Notes under the pieces: generated by a model
The model's database searches: none
What the model saw: only the letters and a program-made list of their open reading frames with translations
Told to the model about the DNA's origin: nothing
Translations under genes and position numbers: made by a program
In this document: in pieces, positions 56,290-64,000 of the stretch
How positions within the stretch are numbered: the first letter of the stretch is position 1
Layout: each line of letters begins with the position of its first letter
Source: Rhizophagus irregularis
Taxonomy: Eukaryota > Glomeromycota > Glomeromycetes > Glomerales > Glomeraceae
NCBI RefSeq assembly: GCF_026210795.1
Contig: NC_089435.1
Span: forward strand, 1,178,001-1,242,000
Length of the DNA stretch: 64,000 nucleotides
Reading direction: 5' to 3'

Positions 56290-58355
56290 ATCTTGATCTG
56301 CTAAATAGCAACTTTGCTTTACGTAAAGAGCTGATATTAGAGGAAACAAATAATATTTCCAATAAGGAGAAAATCCGTAAACTCACAAAGGAGATAGAGG
56401 CATGTGAACGATATATCTTCTATCTTGAAAAAAATCTTGTTTCACGTGAGGATGAGATCGATCAGTTAAAGGCAGAGTGTCAGTCCACTTTAGTTGAACT
56501 TGGAAAGTATCGAGATCACTTAGAGTTAAAGGAAGAGGCACTTGTTGCCCAGGATGAACGTATTATTCAGCTTGAAGACACAGTAGATAAACTCAAAAAA
56601 CGCATTCAAGAATTATCTTTATGTAAAGGTAAGATAGAAATGGATGAAGATAATGAATTATTCAATCCTATTCTAAGAATACTAGACCGCCGACGGGCAG
56701 TTGCAGATTGTGTGTCTGAGATTCGACTATTTTTTGATCGGAATAGGATTCCAATTCCACAAGACATAGATGATGTCTTTAATGCTACCACTCAAAGTCT
56801 TGATGAAATTATTCGTCAAGCTGCTCTAATGCAAGAAATTGGTGTAGACCAACTAAATCAGATAGAAGGATTGCAGACATTACTTGGAGAATCTTTAGAT
56901 CGTACAAATGCTCTTAATCAAGACTTAATAAGAGTACGTGATGATTTTACATATGAGACAAATGCTCGTAGACACTGGGAAACTGTTGCACAACAGAATC
57001 AAGCACGTATTGCAGGAATACAAATAGCCAATCTAGGTATACGTTTTCTGAATAGACGTAAAGATGCACAACTGGCAAACCAGCAGAATCAGCTGGTAAA
57101 TCAACAGAATCAGATAGCAAACCAACAGAATCAGATAGCTGAGCATAGAAGGAATGCACACAGGCTGATGTTACGCTATAATGCTGATACAGAACGTTGG
57201 AGAAGAAGGCATGCAGGTTGTATACGTCAGGCACAAAACTGGCAAAGACAATATAGGATTTCACAGACCCAAGTACAAGCACAGGCCCAAAATATTTTAA
57301 ATTTACAACAACAAATATTAGCGTTACAAAACAATCCTCCAAACATGGCTACAATACAAGATGTCATGCATACTATATCACCAGGTCTTGCACAGTTACC
57401 ATTTTATGATGGACAAGAGCCGCCAGACTCTTATTATCAAAAGCTTAGAGCTGTCAATGAAATGGCTCGTCCACTAGCTGTTGCTGTTTTTAATGCTGCT
57501 ATGAGGTGTAGTGTTATGAAAAATAAAATGTCTGGTAGATTTATTCCTGTTCCAGCAAATAATCCATATAATGCCAATGCTGCTATTAATACAGAACCAG
57601 AGTTTCTAAACTGGCTGCAAGGAAAATATAGAGATGTGATGGTTGGAACAAATCAAGGTGCTATAATAGCACTCATGAATGAATCATTTTCTCCTATAGA
57701 TACACCAGATACATATGCAAAAAGGATTCGATCATTAGCACAAGGACAAGTATATGCTGAAATTTTACCTTATCTATATAATCATTTGCCTGATGTTTTA
57801 GAAATGAGAGTTAGAATTGCTGCTCCTGCTGATCTTGATGCTTTCTTTAATGAGTTACGTAATAAATGGTATGAAAGTGGAGGGCGAAAAAATCCAACCA
57901 CTATAGTAGAACAACCACAGAATAGAACTGCATTAGAAAAGCTTGCAGATATAGCAGTACGTCTTGGCTATACTGGTGACATAACAAATCCTGTAGCAAT
58001 ACATACTTTCATTGAGAGTGATCTTACCAGAAAGTTAGGTGGACAAACACAACATCTAAGAAAAGATCACTTCGGAACTGGTCAGGTTAAAAAGGTGACA
58101 AAGACAACCAAATCTTCTCCTAAACGTCATTGCTCAAACTGTGGTAGAACAGGTCATTCCAAAAACAAGTGTTCACGGAGTAGACGTACTAAGAAAGTTA
58201 ACAATACTCACATAGTTGACTATGAAGAATCTGAAAGTGATGAGGAAACTGATGAAGAAACTGAGGAAGAGTTAACTGAAGAAGAAGAGGAGGAGGATGA
58301 ACCTCAGAATTGCTTTAGTGTAAAAAAAAAACTCATCAACGTGGAATTTCGGTAA
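56271..58355 (+). CDS. Gag-like protein: coiled coil, capsid-like region and CCHC knuckle
   Basis: The 694-residue ORF begins MGVEQAYLDLLNSN; an in-frame TAG lies just upstream. Residues 20-125 are heptad-rich coiled coil, and a Gln/Asn-rich helix repeats NQQNQ/ANQQNQ near 270-295. Residues about 370-540 look like a retroelement capsid region (LPFYDGQEPPDSYYQKL, EFLNWLQGKYRD, LAQGQVYAEILPYLYNHLPD). A zinc knuckle CSNCGRTGHSKNKC then binds nucleic acid, followed by an acidic tail. The expected role is particle or nucleocapsid formation. At A10 (58322-58331) the protease frame takes over by a -1 shift; without it the protein ends NVEFR. A structural gene of this type is unexpected beside a Polinton polymerase. 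Confidence 0.8.
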   Translation: MGVEQAYLDLLNSNFALRKELILEETNNISNKEKIRKLTKEIEACERYIFYLEKNLVSREDEIDQLKAECQSTLVELGKYRDHLELKEEALVAQDERIIQLEDTVDKLKKRIQELSLCKGKIEMDEDNELFNPILRILDRRRAVADCVSEIRLFFDRNRIPIPQDIDDVFNATTQSLDEIIRQAALMQEIGVDQLNQIEGLQTLLGESLDRTNALNQDLIRVRDDFTYETNARRHWETVAQQNQARIAGIQIANLGIRFLNRRKDAQLANQQNQLVNQQNQIANQQNQIAEHRRNAHRLMLRYNADTERWRRRHAGCIRQAQNWQRQYRISQTQVQAQAQNILNLQQQILALQNNPPNMATIQDVMHTISPGLAQLPFYDGQEPPDSYYQKLRAVNEMARPLAVAVFNAAMRCSVMKNKMSGRFIPVPANNPYNANAAINTEPEFLNWLQGKYRDVMVGTNQGAIIALMNESFSPIDTPDTYAKRIRSLAQGQVYAEILPYLYNHLPDVLEMRVRIAAPADLDAFFNELRNKWYESGGRKNPTTIVEQPQNRTALEKLADIAVRLGYTGDITNPVAIHTFIESDLTRKLGGQTQHLRKDHFGTGQVKKVTKTTKSSPKRHCSNCGRTGHSKNKCSRSRRTKKVNNTHIVDYEESESDEETDEETEEELTEEEEEEDEPQNCFSVKKKLINVEFR
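58322..58331 (+). promoter_or_regulatory. A10 run at the Gag/protease frame junction
   Basis: In the Gag frame the run is read GTA AAA AAA AAA CTC. The protease frame, open from here to 59278, is in -1. A AAA AAA is a classic slippery heptamer for ribosomal -1 frameshifting, and long A runs also cause polymerase slippage. A one-base assembly error would look the same. Confidence 0.5.
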
Positions 58356-59278
58356 AAAACAAAGGGAAAAAATCCCGTACTTCCAAATCTAAAAGAGAAC
58401 CTATTCTCAAGAAAACTGATGAAGTCTTTCATGCAGCACTGAAGTCTATAATTGCTTCACTAGCAGTACAATGTCCTAAAGAAATCCTCCTACAGATTAA
58501 TGCTTATACCAATCAAGCATATGAGAATCTGAAAGACCCGCTTTTAAACCATTTTGTTAGTGACTATCCAGTTAGTGAAAGAAAGAAACTCTGGGATGTT
58601 CTTTCAGCAAATATGCAAGACATTTTATCTCCTCTAGCTCATGCTGTAAATACAGCAACTCCACTATTACCAACTCCTCCTGCAGATGTACCATCTGAAG
58701 TAGAACAGAAAGAAGACAAAACACTGAACCATGCAATATGTGCCTATCAGCAGAAAAACCTATACTGGCCAAGACCCTTAGAAATCAACTTTCTCCAGTT
58801 AGATGATCCCAATGATGTAGCGACCATTTCCTGTAAAATCAAAAATGTATGCATACCCTATGCTATGATCGATACAGGGTCTGACTCTTCAGTAATCTCT
58901 GAGAATGTAGCTAAGCATCTAGGTCTCAAAATAGATCGAAAGAATATACATGCACTTAATGGTGTAGCTGGATCAACCAAAACTCTTGGCACTATCAATG
59001 AAATTCCCATAACTATCGGTGAAGGTATAAATACAGTCACTATATCAGACGAATTCTCTGTTATACCTACCGAGAAGGATCGAAATGGTAAGGACAAATC
59101 ATTGCTAATACTTGGTACACAGTGGCAGTATCGTGCAGGTTGGGAACCTGTAGTAAAGGGTGAGTTCAAAGCAAATGTAAATGGACAGGTTGTCTCAATT
59201 CCTCTCTCTGTACATAAGGCACAACGTAATGTTTTTGCAGTAGATAGCCAGCCAGCCTATAAAAAAAAAACTAGCTGA
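58331..59278 (+). CDS. Retropepsin-like aspartic protease
   Basis: The frame opens at the A10 run (THQRGISVKNKGKKS...) and has no ATG until residue 95 (58613), so it is probably made as a Gag-protease fusion. About 90 residues of basic and helical linker precede the protease. Its active site is AMIDTGSDSSVIS, with GLKIDRKN and LNGVAGSTKTLGTINEIPI as the flap and psi-loop region and LLILGTQWQYR as the ILG motif near the end. It presumably acts as a homodimer to cleave the Gag-like product. The frame stops at 59276-59278, just after a second A10 run (59261-59270) beyond which another frame continues with a zinc finger. Confidence 0.82.
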   Translation, partial: THQRGISVKNKGKKSRTSKSKREPILKKTDEVFHAALKSIIASLAVQCPKEILLQINAYTNQAYENLKDPLLNHFVSDYPVSERKKLWDVLSANMQDILSPLAHAVNTATPLLPTPPADVPSEVEQKEDKTLNHAICAYQQKNLYWPRPLEINFLQLDDPNDVATISCKIKNVCIPYAMIDTGSDSSVISENVAKHLGLKIDRKNIHALNGVAGSTKTLGTINEIPITIGEGINTVTISDEFSVIPTEKDRNGKDKSLLILGTQWQYRAGWEPVVKGEFKANVNGQVVSIPLSVHKAQRNVFAVDSQPAYKKKTS

Positions 59279-59522
59279 TCGTACCTGTCAGCATTGTGGG
59301 AAGGAATTCCCATATCCTTCTAATCTTAAACAACATTTTTTACGAAAAAATCCATGTGCAGTAAAAAAGTCCCATGCAAAGCCCATGCAAAGCCCATGTG
59401 CAGTTAAAATTTCCCATGCAAAGTCCATGCAAAGTCTATGCACAGTAAAAAAATCCCATGCGCAGTCCACACAAAATTTGAGTAAAGCAACAGTACCCAT
59501 TCGTCTATTTCTTGATGAATAA
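59271..59522 (+). CDS. C2HC finger and repeat tail, likely continuation of the protease ORF
   Basis: In the frame that would follow if the preceding A run had nine rather than ten bases, the sequence reads LADRT, then CQHCGKEFPYPSNLKQHF, then LRKNPC: a Cys-Cys-His-Cys zinc finger. Two and a half copies of a 48-bp repeat (SHAKPMQSPCAVK-like) follow, and it ends RLFLDE with TAA six bases before the opposing gene's stop. There is no ATG of its own, so it needs frameshifting, slippage or a corrected base. The finger resembles the one near the N-terminus of the polymerase. Confidence 0.6.
   Translation, partial: LADRTCQHCGKEFPYPSNLKQHFLRKNPCAVKKSHAKPMQSPCAVKISHAKSMQSLCTVKKSHAQSTQNLSKATVPIRLFLDE
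59353..59475. repeat. Coding 48-bp tandem repeat, about 2.5 units
   Basis: TGTGCAGTAAAAAAGTCCCA, TGCAAAGCCCATGCAAAGCC and related words recur at about 48-base spacing inside the zinc-finger tail of the Gag-protease frame. No unit contains a stop in that frame. Confidence 0.8.
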
Positions 59523-59528
59523 TGGGAA

Positions 59529-59966
59529 CTACGACATGGAAGCAAGTTTTTTTTCTATTTCTCGTACTTGCTTCTTCATGGTATCAATTTCATGTCGTAT
59601 CTGATGATTTGTCTTGATCAATTTCTCATGTTCTTTAGTAAGGTTCTGCATGAATCGGCCAAAAGTAACCTTATTATATTCAAGCAAGTGCTTCTGAAGT
59701 ATGGAAACCTCTTCACTAATCATGTCTTGTGTCATTCTGTTTCTTGGCATATATGTCTGTTTAACAGTTAGTCTCTGACGTGCTAATTTTTTCTGGTATC
59801 TTTCTACTTCATGTTTCAAAAATAACTCTACCATGGAATTTACTCCACTGGCATCAGACACAGATAGTGGACTACGCTTCCTTGTTGTGAGACGAATCCA
59901 TGCCTCATGTATTACAGAAGCTGGTAACATAACTAGTAGCTCAGTATATACCTGGTTGAAAGACAT
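59529..59966 (-). CDS. Coiled-coil protein of the Polinton-like block
   Basis: The 145-residue ORF starts MSFNQVYTELLVML. The first 45 residues contain a possible short helical domain (ASVIHEAWIRLTTRKRSPLS). The remainder is long amphipathic helix ending in a clear coiled coil (FMQNLTKEHEKLIKTNHQI, DTMKKQVREIEKKLASMS). No enzyme motif. It lies tail-to-tail, six bases from the Gag-protease tail, and in the same direction as the downstream small gene and polymerase. A structural or tail/terminal-protein role can only be guessed. Confidence 0.65.
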   Translation of the reverse strand: MSFNQVYTELLVMLPASVIHEAWIRLTTRKRSPLSVSDASGVNSMVELFLKHEVERYQKKLARQRLTVKQTYMPRNRMTQDMISEEVSILQKHLLEYNKVTFGRFMQNLTKEHEKLIKTNHQIRHEIDTMKKQVREIEKKLASMS

Positions 59967-60059
59967 TAGTTCTTATTACGAAAAAAAAAATTTGGAATTC
60001 CAAAGAATTCTGAAGAATTCCATAGAATATCTTATCATATGACACCTCCCAGAAATCTG

Positions 60060-60329
60060 TTAGATGTCATGTGCTAATGATTGTCTTTCTCTTAGTATTG
60101 AATAATAAAATGCCTCTACTAAGTCATAAAAGGCATTTGGAATGTTTGGTACAGGGCATTTCATAAATGCATCAATACTAGTCTTAGAACTTATGACCAT
60201 TTTAGCTAATGCCTTTATACTTTTTATTGCATCCTCTACATCTTTAAAGAGACCTCTCTGAATTGTGATATGTATAAGGTCATCGATATATTCTTCACTA
60301 TATATATCATAGATTGGATCGTCTTCCAT
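60060..60329 (-). CDS. Hypothetical 89-residue acidic protein
   Basis: The ORF starts MEDDPIYDIYSEEYIDDLI and ends RERQSLAHDI. The N-terminus is acidic and the rest helical (KDVEDAIKSIKALAKMVI, FYDLVEAFYYSIL). No domain is recognised. It lies 72 bases downstream of the polymerase stop codon in the same orientation, in a block with no wasted space, which supports a genuine gene. Its function is unknown. Confidence 0.55.
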   Translation of the reverse strand: MEDDPIYDIYSEEYIDDLIHITIQRGLFKDVEDAIKSIKALAKMVISSKTSIDAFMKCPVPNIPNAFYDLVEAFYYSILRERQSLAHDI

Positions 60330-60401
60330 TTTAACTATCGGGAAAAAATATAATTTATTATTAATATATGCCTAAGTATCACTAAACTATTCTATATCAT
60401 T

Positions 60402-63400
60402 CTAATATTTCTCTGGTAATCTGGTCCCTATAGCTATTTTTTCTGCTGCCTCATGACTTGTACCACGCTCAAGAAGTTTCTTATATACTTGAATACGCCA
60501 GTGTCCGAATGGTAAGGAGGATATACCATCTGACCAAATCCAGCGTTTTGTATCGATTGGGGATAATGCCTTCTTCTCTGACTCGATTAGTGATATTACA
60601 TGATTTTTTGTACGCATTCTCACATTCTTGGCATAGAAGACACCATTTTCAAACAGACAGTCCCGATATACTTGAGTCATAGGATCGAAGATTTCATCTT
60701 TTTCTACTGTATCATCTAATAAAGTTCCACCTAAAGATGGGAAATATGTGTCCTTAGCCATATCACTCATACCCTTCTTGCTTACTCCTTTATGTTTGGA
60801 CTTTGTAGACTTGTCTGCCAAGACATAGTGGTAGGATTTTGCACGGATGTGGTAGGATTCAGTAATTACATTTCCAGGAGTCTCATCCTTGAAAAGCCCG
60901 ATTGTCTTGGTATCATTAAGGTCAAAGAGATCTGGACGCTCTGCCATATCCTTGTAAATATCTTCTGTCTCGACATGGTAGATAAAGGAGTCAGTATCCA
61001 TATATCCAAGTCGTACTTTGTTTCCATACTTCTCTTTGACAAAACCATACCAGAAGCGGTACATTAAGAGTTTACTGAGACCAAGGACAGATGCACCGAT
61101 AATGATAGGTTTATTGAGAATAACACTAGCCTTACCCATATGTGCTCCTACAAGTGTGTTGCCAAGTTGACGAGCATACTTGAAGGAGGGCTTGCGAACT
61201 TTCTTAAGGAATTTCTTTTCATCATTTTCATTGATCATTCTCATAAGCTTGACATCCTGATACTTACGTACATTCTCCATAGTCTTGCCATAGACTGAGT
61301 TATTCATGAGTTTAAAGAAGTCTTTCTCAAATGAATTCTTGGATTGTTGACGTAAATTTGTATTTTTTGCAATATAAGGAGCTAACCAGTTATCTTGATC
61401 AAATGATAGGACTTGTGTAATCTCATCTACAACCATGCCTAACTTAATGTAATACTGGAGCTCTTGGTAATGTATAACATAATCTTCATGTTTACTAAGA
61501 TGTGGAACTAACTTCTCTGTTTCAGGAAATCGCCCTCCATCTAAGTTATCAACAAGTTTGGTTATATATGGGCTTAACCTATCCTTTTTTACAGCTATAC
61601 TATCAACTGCAGGAGGTAAATCTTGTAGATAATCATGAGTTTTAAGGGGGAAGTGCGCTTTGATATTTAGGAAGTAACCACGGGCAGCATCTGGTTTTGT
61701 ATTAAGAATTACATTAAGTATCTGCTTCTGCTTATCTAGATTCTGTTTGAAATATTCTGGAGATGCTTCCCATCTGTAGTTACCAATAGGCAAGTACTGG
61801 CTCATAGCCCATCCATACAGATTGTTTGCATCTACATAGGAAATCCAGGTAGTAGGTTTAGAGGGATTAAAGGAGTCACCCATCTTAGGGTTATTGGCTT
61901 TTAAGAAACGGTGTCCTGCCATAGCTATTCCTCCACGTTTAGCCTTTTCAGTAAAATCATGCATGGTCATGTCAGTGAATAGCTCTATTTTAACTCCAGT
62001 CATCTTAAGCATGCCATCCCAAGAAAGTGCAGGAGCAGAGACATAATGACTTGGGTCAAGTCCATAATGATGCATCGCTGTCTGTCTAAATTTTGTCCAG
62101 ACATCTGCTAGGAGAAGAACATCAGTCTTAAGGTAAAGGTCATGATACTCGCCCAAGTTTTTGCAGCCAAATTCCTTCCAAACTTTTTGTGCATGTTTGT
62201 AATTATCCTGAGTGATCTTTCCTCCAAGAGTACTATGAAAGTCATGAATAGATGGGAGTTCTGTCTCCTTGAAACGATCATGTGAATCAATATATTCATA
62301 AGGATAAACCCCCTTACGTGTGATTAAGTCAATATGTTCAGACGAGAAGTTGTTGAAGTGTCGCTTTTTAAGGGGTTTATCTGTCCCTAAATTCTTTGCA
62401 AGGTTTGCAAGACTGGAAGCCATGAACTGCATGCTATCAATGTACTTGAATTGCCCTACTTTCATGGATTTGTAACGTTCGAATGTCTCTGCAATAACTT
62501 TAATTTGATGTGCTCCAATTGATCGTCCAACAGATTCACAAACTAAATGGGAGTCATAGCCACGGAAGTTATGAAATACTACAGGAATTGGAGTCTTCCA
62601 TGCTTCGATTTGAAGCTTAAGATTGCATGCATTATGAGCAGCCCCACGAAACTTACCTGTGATGTGGCAGTGATCCCAAACTTTTTTGTCTTGCACGTCC
62701 TGATTGAAATTCCCATTACATATCCAACAACTAACTGCTTTAGTGAATTCCTTTTTAGCTTCCTCTGTTACAATACGTTCTACTTTTACTTCTAAAACAT
62801 CATTAATCCTTTTTAATTCTTTATCAAGTCTGCTGACAAACTCTTCTGTTGCATTTGGTCCTCGGTATAAGAATGGCCCCCATGTCTCATCAGTTTCAAT
62901 CCAGTGGACCATATAGCAGAAGCTGTTAGCCTTTTGCTCCATAATCTTATGCATATTTCCACCATAGTTTTCATTACACTTTCTGTTATCAGCCTCAAAG
63001 TCTGCAATAATTACACATGGGGCATACATTGTTCGGTTAAAATTCTTAAACTCCTCAAAATCATTCTTACCTTTAACTGGTAACTCAACTCTTTGTGGTG
63101 ACTCACCTAATCCAAAACACCATTCCTGATGATTAGTTAAAGATTTAGACGATGGAAAGCTTTGGAAGCACCGATTGCAAAGATGCTTCTTTCCCTTGTG
63201 GGATGTATCTTTGTATATTAAAGCATCAGGATTCTTAATCCAAAGGAAGTGATTCTTCTGACCATACTTTCCTTCATCTGATTTTGTAATATCTGTAAGG
63301 GCCATAAGGTGAATGATATGTTGACGGTTGTAATTCTTACTTGCAATAACAGGTTTTGGAATACCAGTTTTCTCCTCCCATTCCCATACATTAATGGAGA

Positions 63401-64000
63401 TCTCAGGATTGAGGTCCTCAATCTTGCTAAATATGCGTGGACAAACAGGAGTGGGCATGGGAATTGCATTGAGATTGACTTGTTCCAAGTATGGCTTAAA
63501 TTTTTCTGCCCGAAAGATTCGCTCAAGTTTTTGTGTATGACCATCTTTATATGCAAAGTAAGCACCTAAAGCCCCTTGCAAACATTTTTCAGAAGGCAAG
63601 CCTGTGTCTGGATCTATGAGATCTTTGTTATCAGGATTGATAGTGCACTTCTTATTTGCAAGTGCCTTAGGTGTAAGAATGTATGAGCCTCCTTTTGCTC
63701 GGCGGTAAGTATACGTCTCAATAGTTAATATATCTATACTAACAATTTTCCAACCAGACCCTCCTTTCATAAATTTGACAATTTTATCCGTGATATCTAC
63801 TGCTGATTTTGTTAAATGATCATCTATATCATTCTTTAAAAGAAGTACACGCATGACTCCTCTATGATAAACTTGCTTATATGTTCCACTATTATCTGTA
63901 TATGTAGCCAATATAGTGATAGCTGATTTGATTTGCCCCTTTTCTTCAAGTTCCCTCTCAAGAATTTCTGTTATTTTCTGGCGGGTATCAGCTATTATAC
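60402..64000 (-). CDS. Protein-primed family B DNA polymerase, 5' end outside window
   Basis: The frame is open to the window edge, so the true start is not here; about 1,199 residues are visible. Near visible residue 250 is a C2HC finger (CNRCFQSFPSSKSLTNHQEW, then C). Exonuclease motifs: IADFEADN (Exo I), FHNFRGYDSHL (Exo II) and DLYLKTDVLLLADVW (Exo III). Polymerase motifs: YVDANNLYGWAMSQYLP (A), NSVYGKTMENVRKY (B) and GYMDTDSFIYHVE (C). All catalytic Asp residues are present. The spacing with TPR-type insertions is that of protein-primed enzymes of Polintons, adenoviruses and linear plasmids. Next to an rve integrase it is best read as a Polinton polymerase that self-replicates the linear element. 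No frameshift or stop in 3.6 kb, so the copy may be functional. Confidence 0.92.
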   Translation of the reverse strand, partial: IIADTRQKITEILERELEEKGQIKSAITILATYTDNSGTYKQVYHRGVMRVLLLKNDIDDHLTKSAVDITDKIVKFMKGGSGWKIVSIDILTIETYTYRRAKGGSYILTPKALANKKCTINPDNKDLIDPDTGLPSEKCLQGALGAYFAYKDGHTQKLERIFRAEKFKPYLEQVNLNAIPMPTPVCPRIFSKIEDLNPEISINVWEWEEKTGIPKPVIASKNYNRQHIIHLMALTDITKSDEGKYGQKNHFLWIKNPDALIYKDTSHKGKKHLCNRCFQSFPSSKSLTNHQEWCFGLGESPQRVELPVKGKNDFEEFKNFNRTMYAPCVIIADFEADNRKCNENYGGNMHKIMEQKANSFCYMVHWIETDETWGPFLYRGPNATEEFVSRLDKELKRINDVLEVKVERIVTEEAKKEFTKAVSCWICNGNFNQDVQDKKVWDHCHITGKFRGAAHNACNLKLQIEAWKTPIPVVFHNFRGYDSHLVCESVGRSIGAHQIKVIAETFERYKSMKVGQFKYIDSMQFMASSLANLAKNLGTDKPLKKRHFNNFSSEHIDLITRKGVYPYEYIDSHDRFKETELPSIHDFHSTLGGKITQDNYKHAQKVWKEFGCKNLGEYHDLYLKTDVLLLADVWTKFRQTAMHHYGLDPSHYVSAPALSWDGMLKMTGVKIELFTDMTMHDFTEKAKRGGIAMAGHRFLKANNPKMGDSFNPSKPTTWISYVDANNLYGWAMSQYLPIGNYRWEASPEYFKQNLDKQKQILNVILNTKPDAARGYFLNIKAHFPLKTHDYLQDLPPAVDSIAVKKDRLSPYITKLVDNLDGGRFPETEKLVPHLSKHEDYVIHYQELQYYIKLGMVVDEITQVLSFDQDNWLAPYIAKNTNLRQQSKNSFEKDFFKLMNNSVYGKTMENVRKYQDVKLMRMINENDEKKFLKKVRKPSFKYARQLGNTLVGAHMGKASVILNKPIIIGASVLGLSKLLMYRFWYGFVKEKYGNKVRLGYMDTDSFIYHVETEDIYKDMAERPDLFDLNDTKTIGLFKDETPGNVITESYHIRAKSYHYVLADKSTKSKHKGVSKKGMSDMAKDTYFPSLGGTLLDDTVEKDEIFDPMTQVYRDCLFENGVFYAKNVRMRTKNHVISLIESEKKALSPIDTKRWIWSDGISSLPFGHWRIQVYKKLLERGTSHEAAEKIAIGTRLPEKY

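Larger units (their letters stand above)
54494..64000. mobile_element. Polinton/Maverick-like element with Gag-protease module (right end outside)
   Basis: This block is densely coding and less AT-rich than the rest of the window. Genes overlap or lie a few bases apart on both strands: zinc-binding protein (-), small protein (+), rve integrase (-), Gag-like protein and protease (+), coiled-coil protein (-), small protein (-) and protein-primed DNA polymerase B (-, runs off the edge). Polymerase plus rve integrase defines Polinton/Maverick elements. Gag with aspartic protease instead of a jelly-roll capsid and Cys protease is not usual for them. Terminal inverted repeats cannot be tested because the right end is missing; the repeats at 53445-54538 are candidates for part of the left end. 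Confidence 0.75.

Noticed and set aside
60402-64000. Mitochondrial linear plasmid polymerase
   Set aside because: Protein-primed polymerases also occur on such plasmids, but the adjacent rve integrase, spliced nuclear genes on the same contig and the lack of a plasmid RNA polymerase favour a nuclear Polinton-like element.

Overview
The window looks like a nuclear contig of an arbuscular mycorrhizal fungus, most likely Rhizophagus irregularis or a close relative. The evidence is the very AT-rich intergenic DNA, short (53-99 bp, one of 263 bp) GT-AG introns, and gene families greatly expanded in that lineage: Sel1-repeat/TKL-kinase fusions, BTB-BACK-TLDc proteins, diverged F-box proteins and MYND/propeller/ion-channel proteins. 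The species name is inference; the eukaryotic, fungal-type gene structure is seen directly.

Layout. 1-3900: minisatellites, a hAT-like MITE, and a 1.6-kb poly(A)-tailed insertion with a 17-bp target duplication that carries a 351-codon ORF of unknown function; a decayed copy of the same family lies beside it on the other strand. 4150-5655: intact BTB-BACK-TLDc gene. 5656-14841: gene-poor, with a decayed coiled-coil gene, a 2.15-kb element bounded by 134-bp inverted repeats that holds remnants of a multi-exon gene, and a hAT MITE with an 8-bp duplication. 14842-19027: MYND / beta-propeller / six-helix ion-channel gene. 22369-25380 and 41459-47056: an F-box family cluster (two intact genes, three pseudogenes or remnants), one copy split cleanly by a 289-bp MITE. 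25870-38392: one Sel1-repeat/TKL-kinase gene split by an 8.4-kb CACTA-like DNA transposon (27234-35624) that itself contains a 213-bp MITE. 49262-51197: a four-exon gene joining a bromodomain to a PD-(D/E)XK-nuclease-like domain.

The last 10 kb (54494 to the right edge) is a compact, less AT-rich, virus-like block: protein-primed family B DNA polymerase (runs off the window), Polinton/Maverick-type rve integrase, small zinc-binding and coiled-coil proteins and, unexpectedly, a retroelement-type Gag-like protein with a CCHC knuckle followed by an aspartic protease and a C2HC finger, joined across two A10 runs. No reverse transcriptase is visible. A Polinton replication/integration module combined with a Gag-protease module is the strongest candidate for an undescribed system here.

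Much of the window is a layered record of transposition (MITE inside CACTA inside a kinase gene). Several lesions lie in homopolymers and could be assembly errors; these are flagged where they occur.
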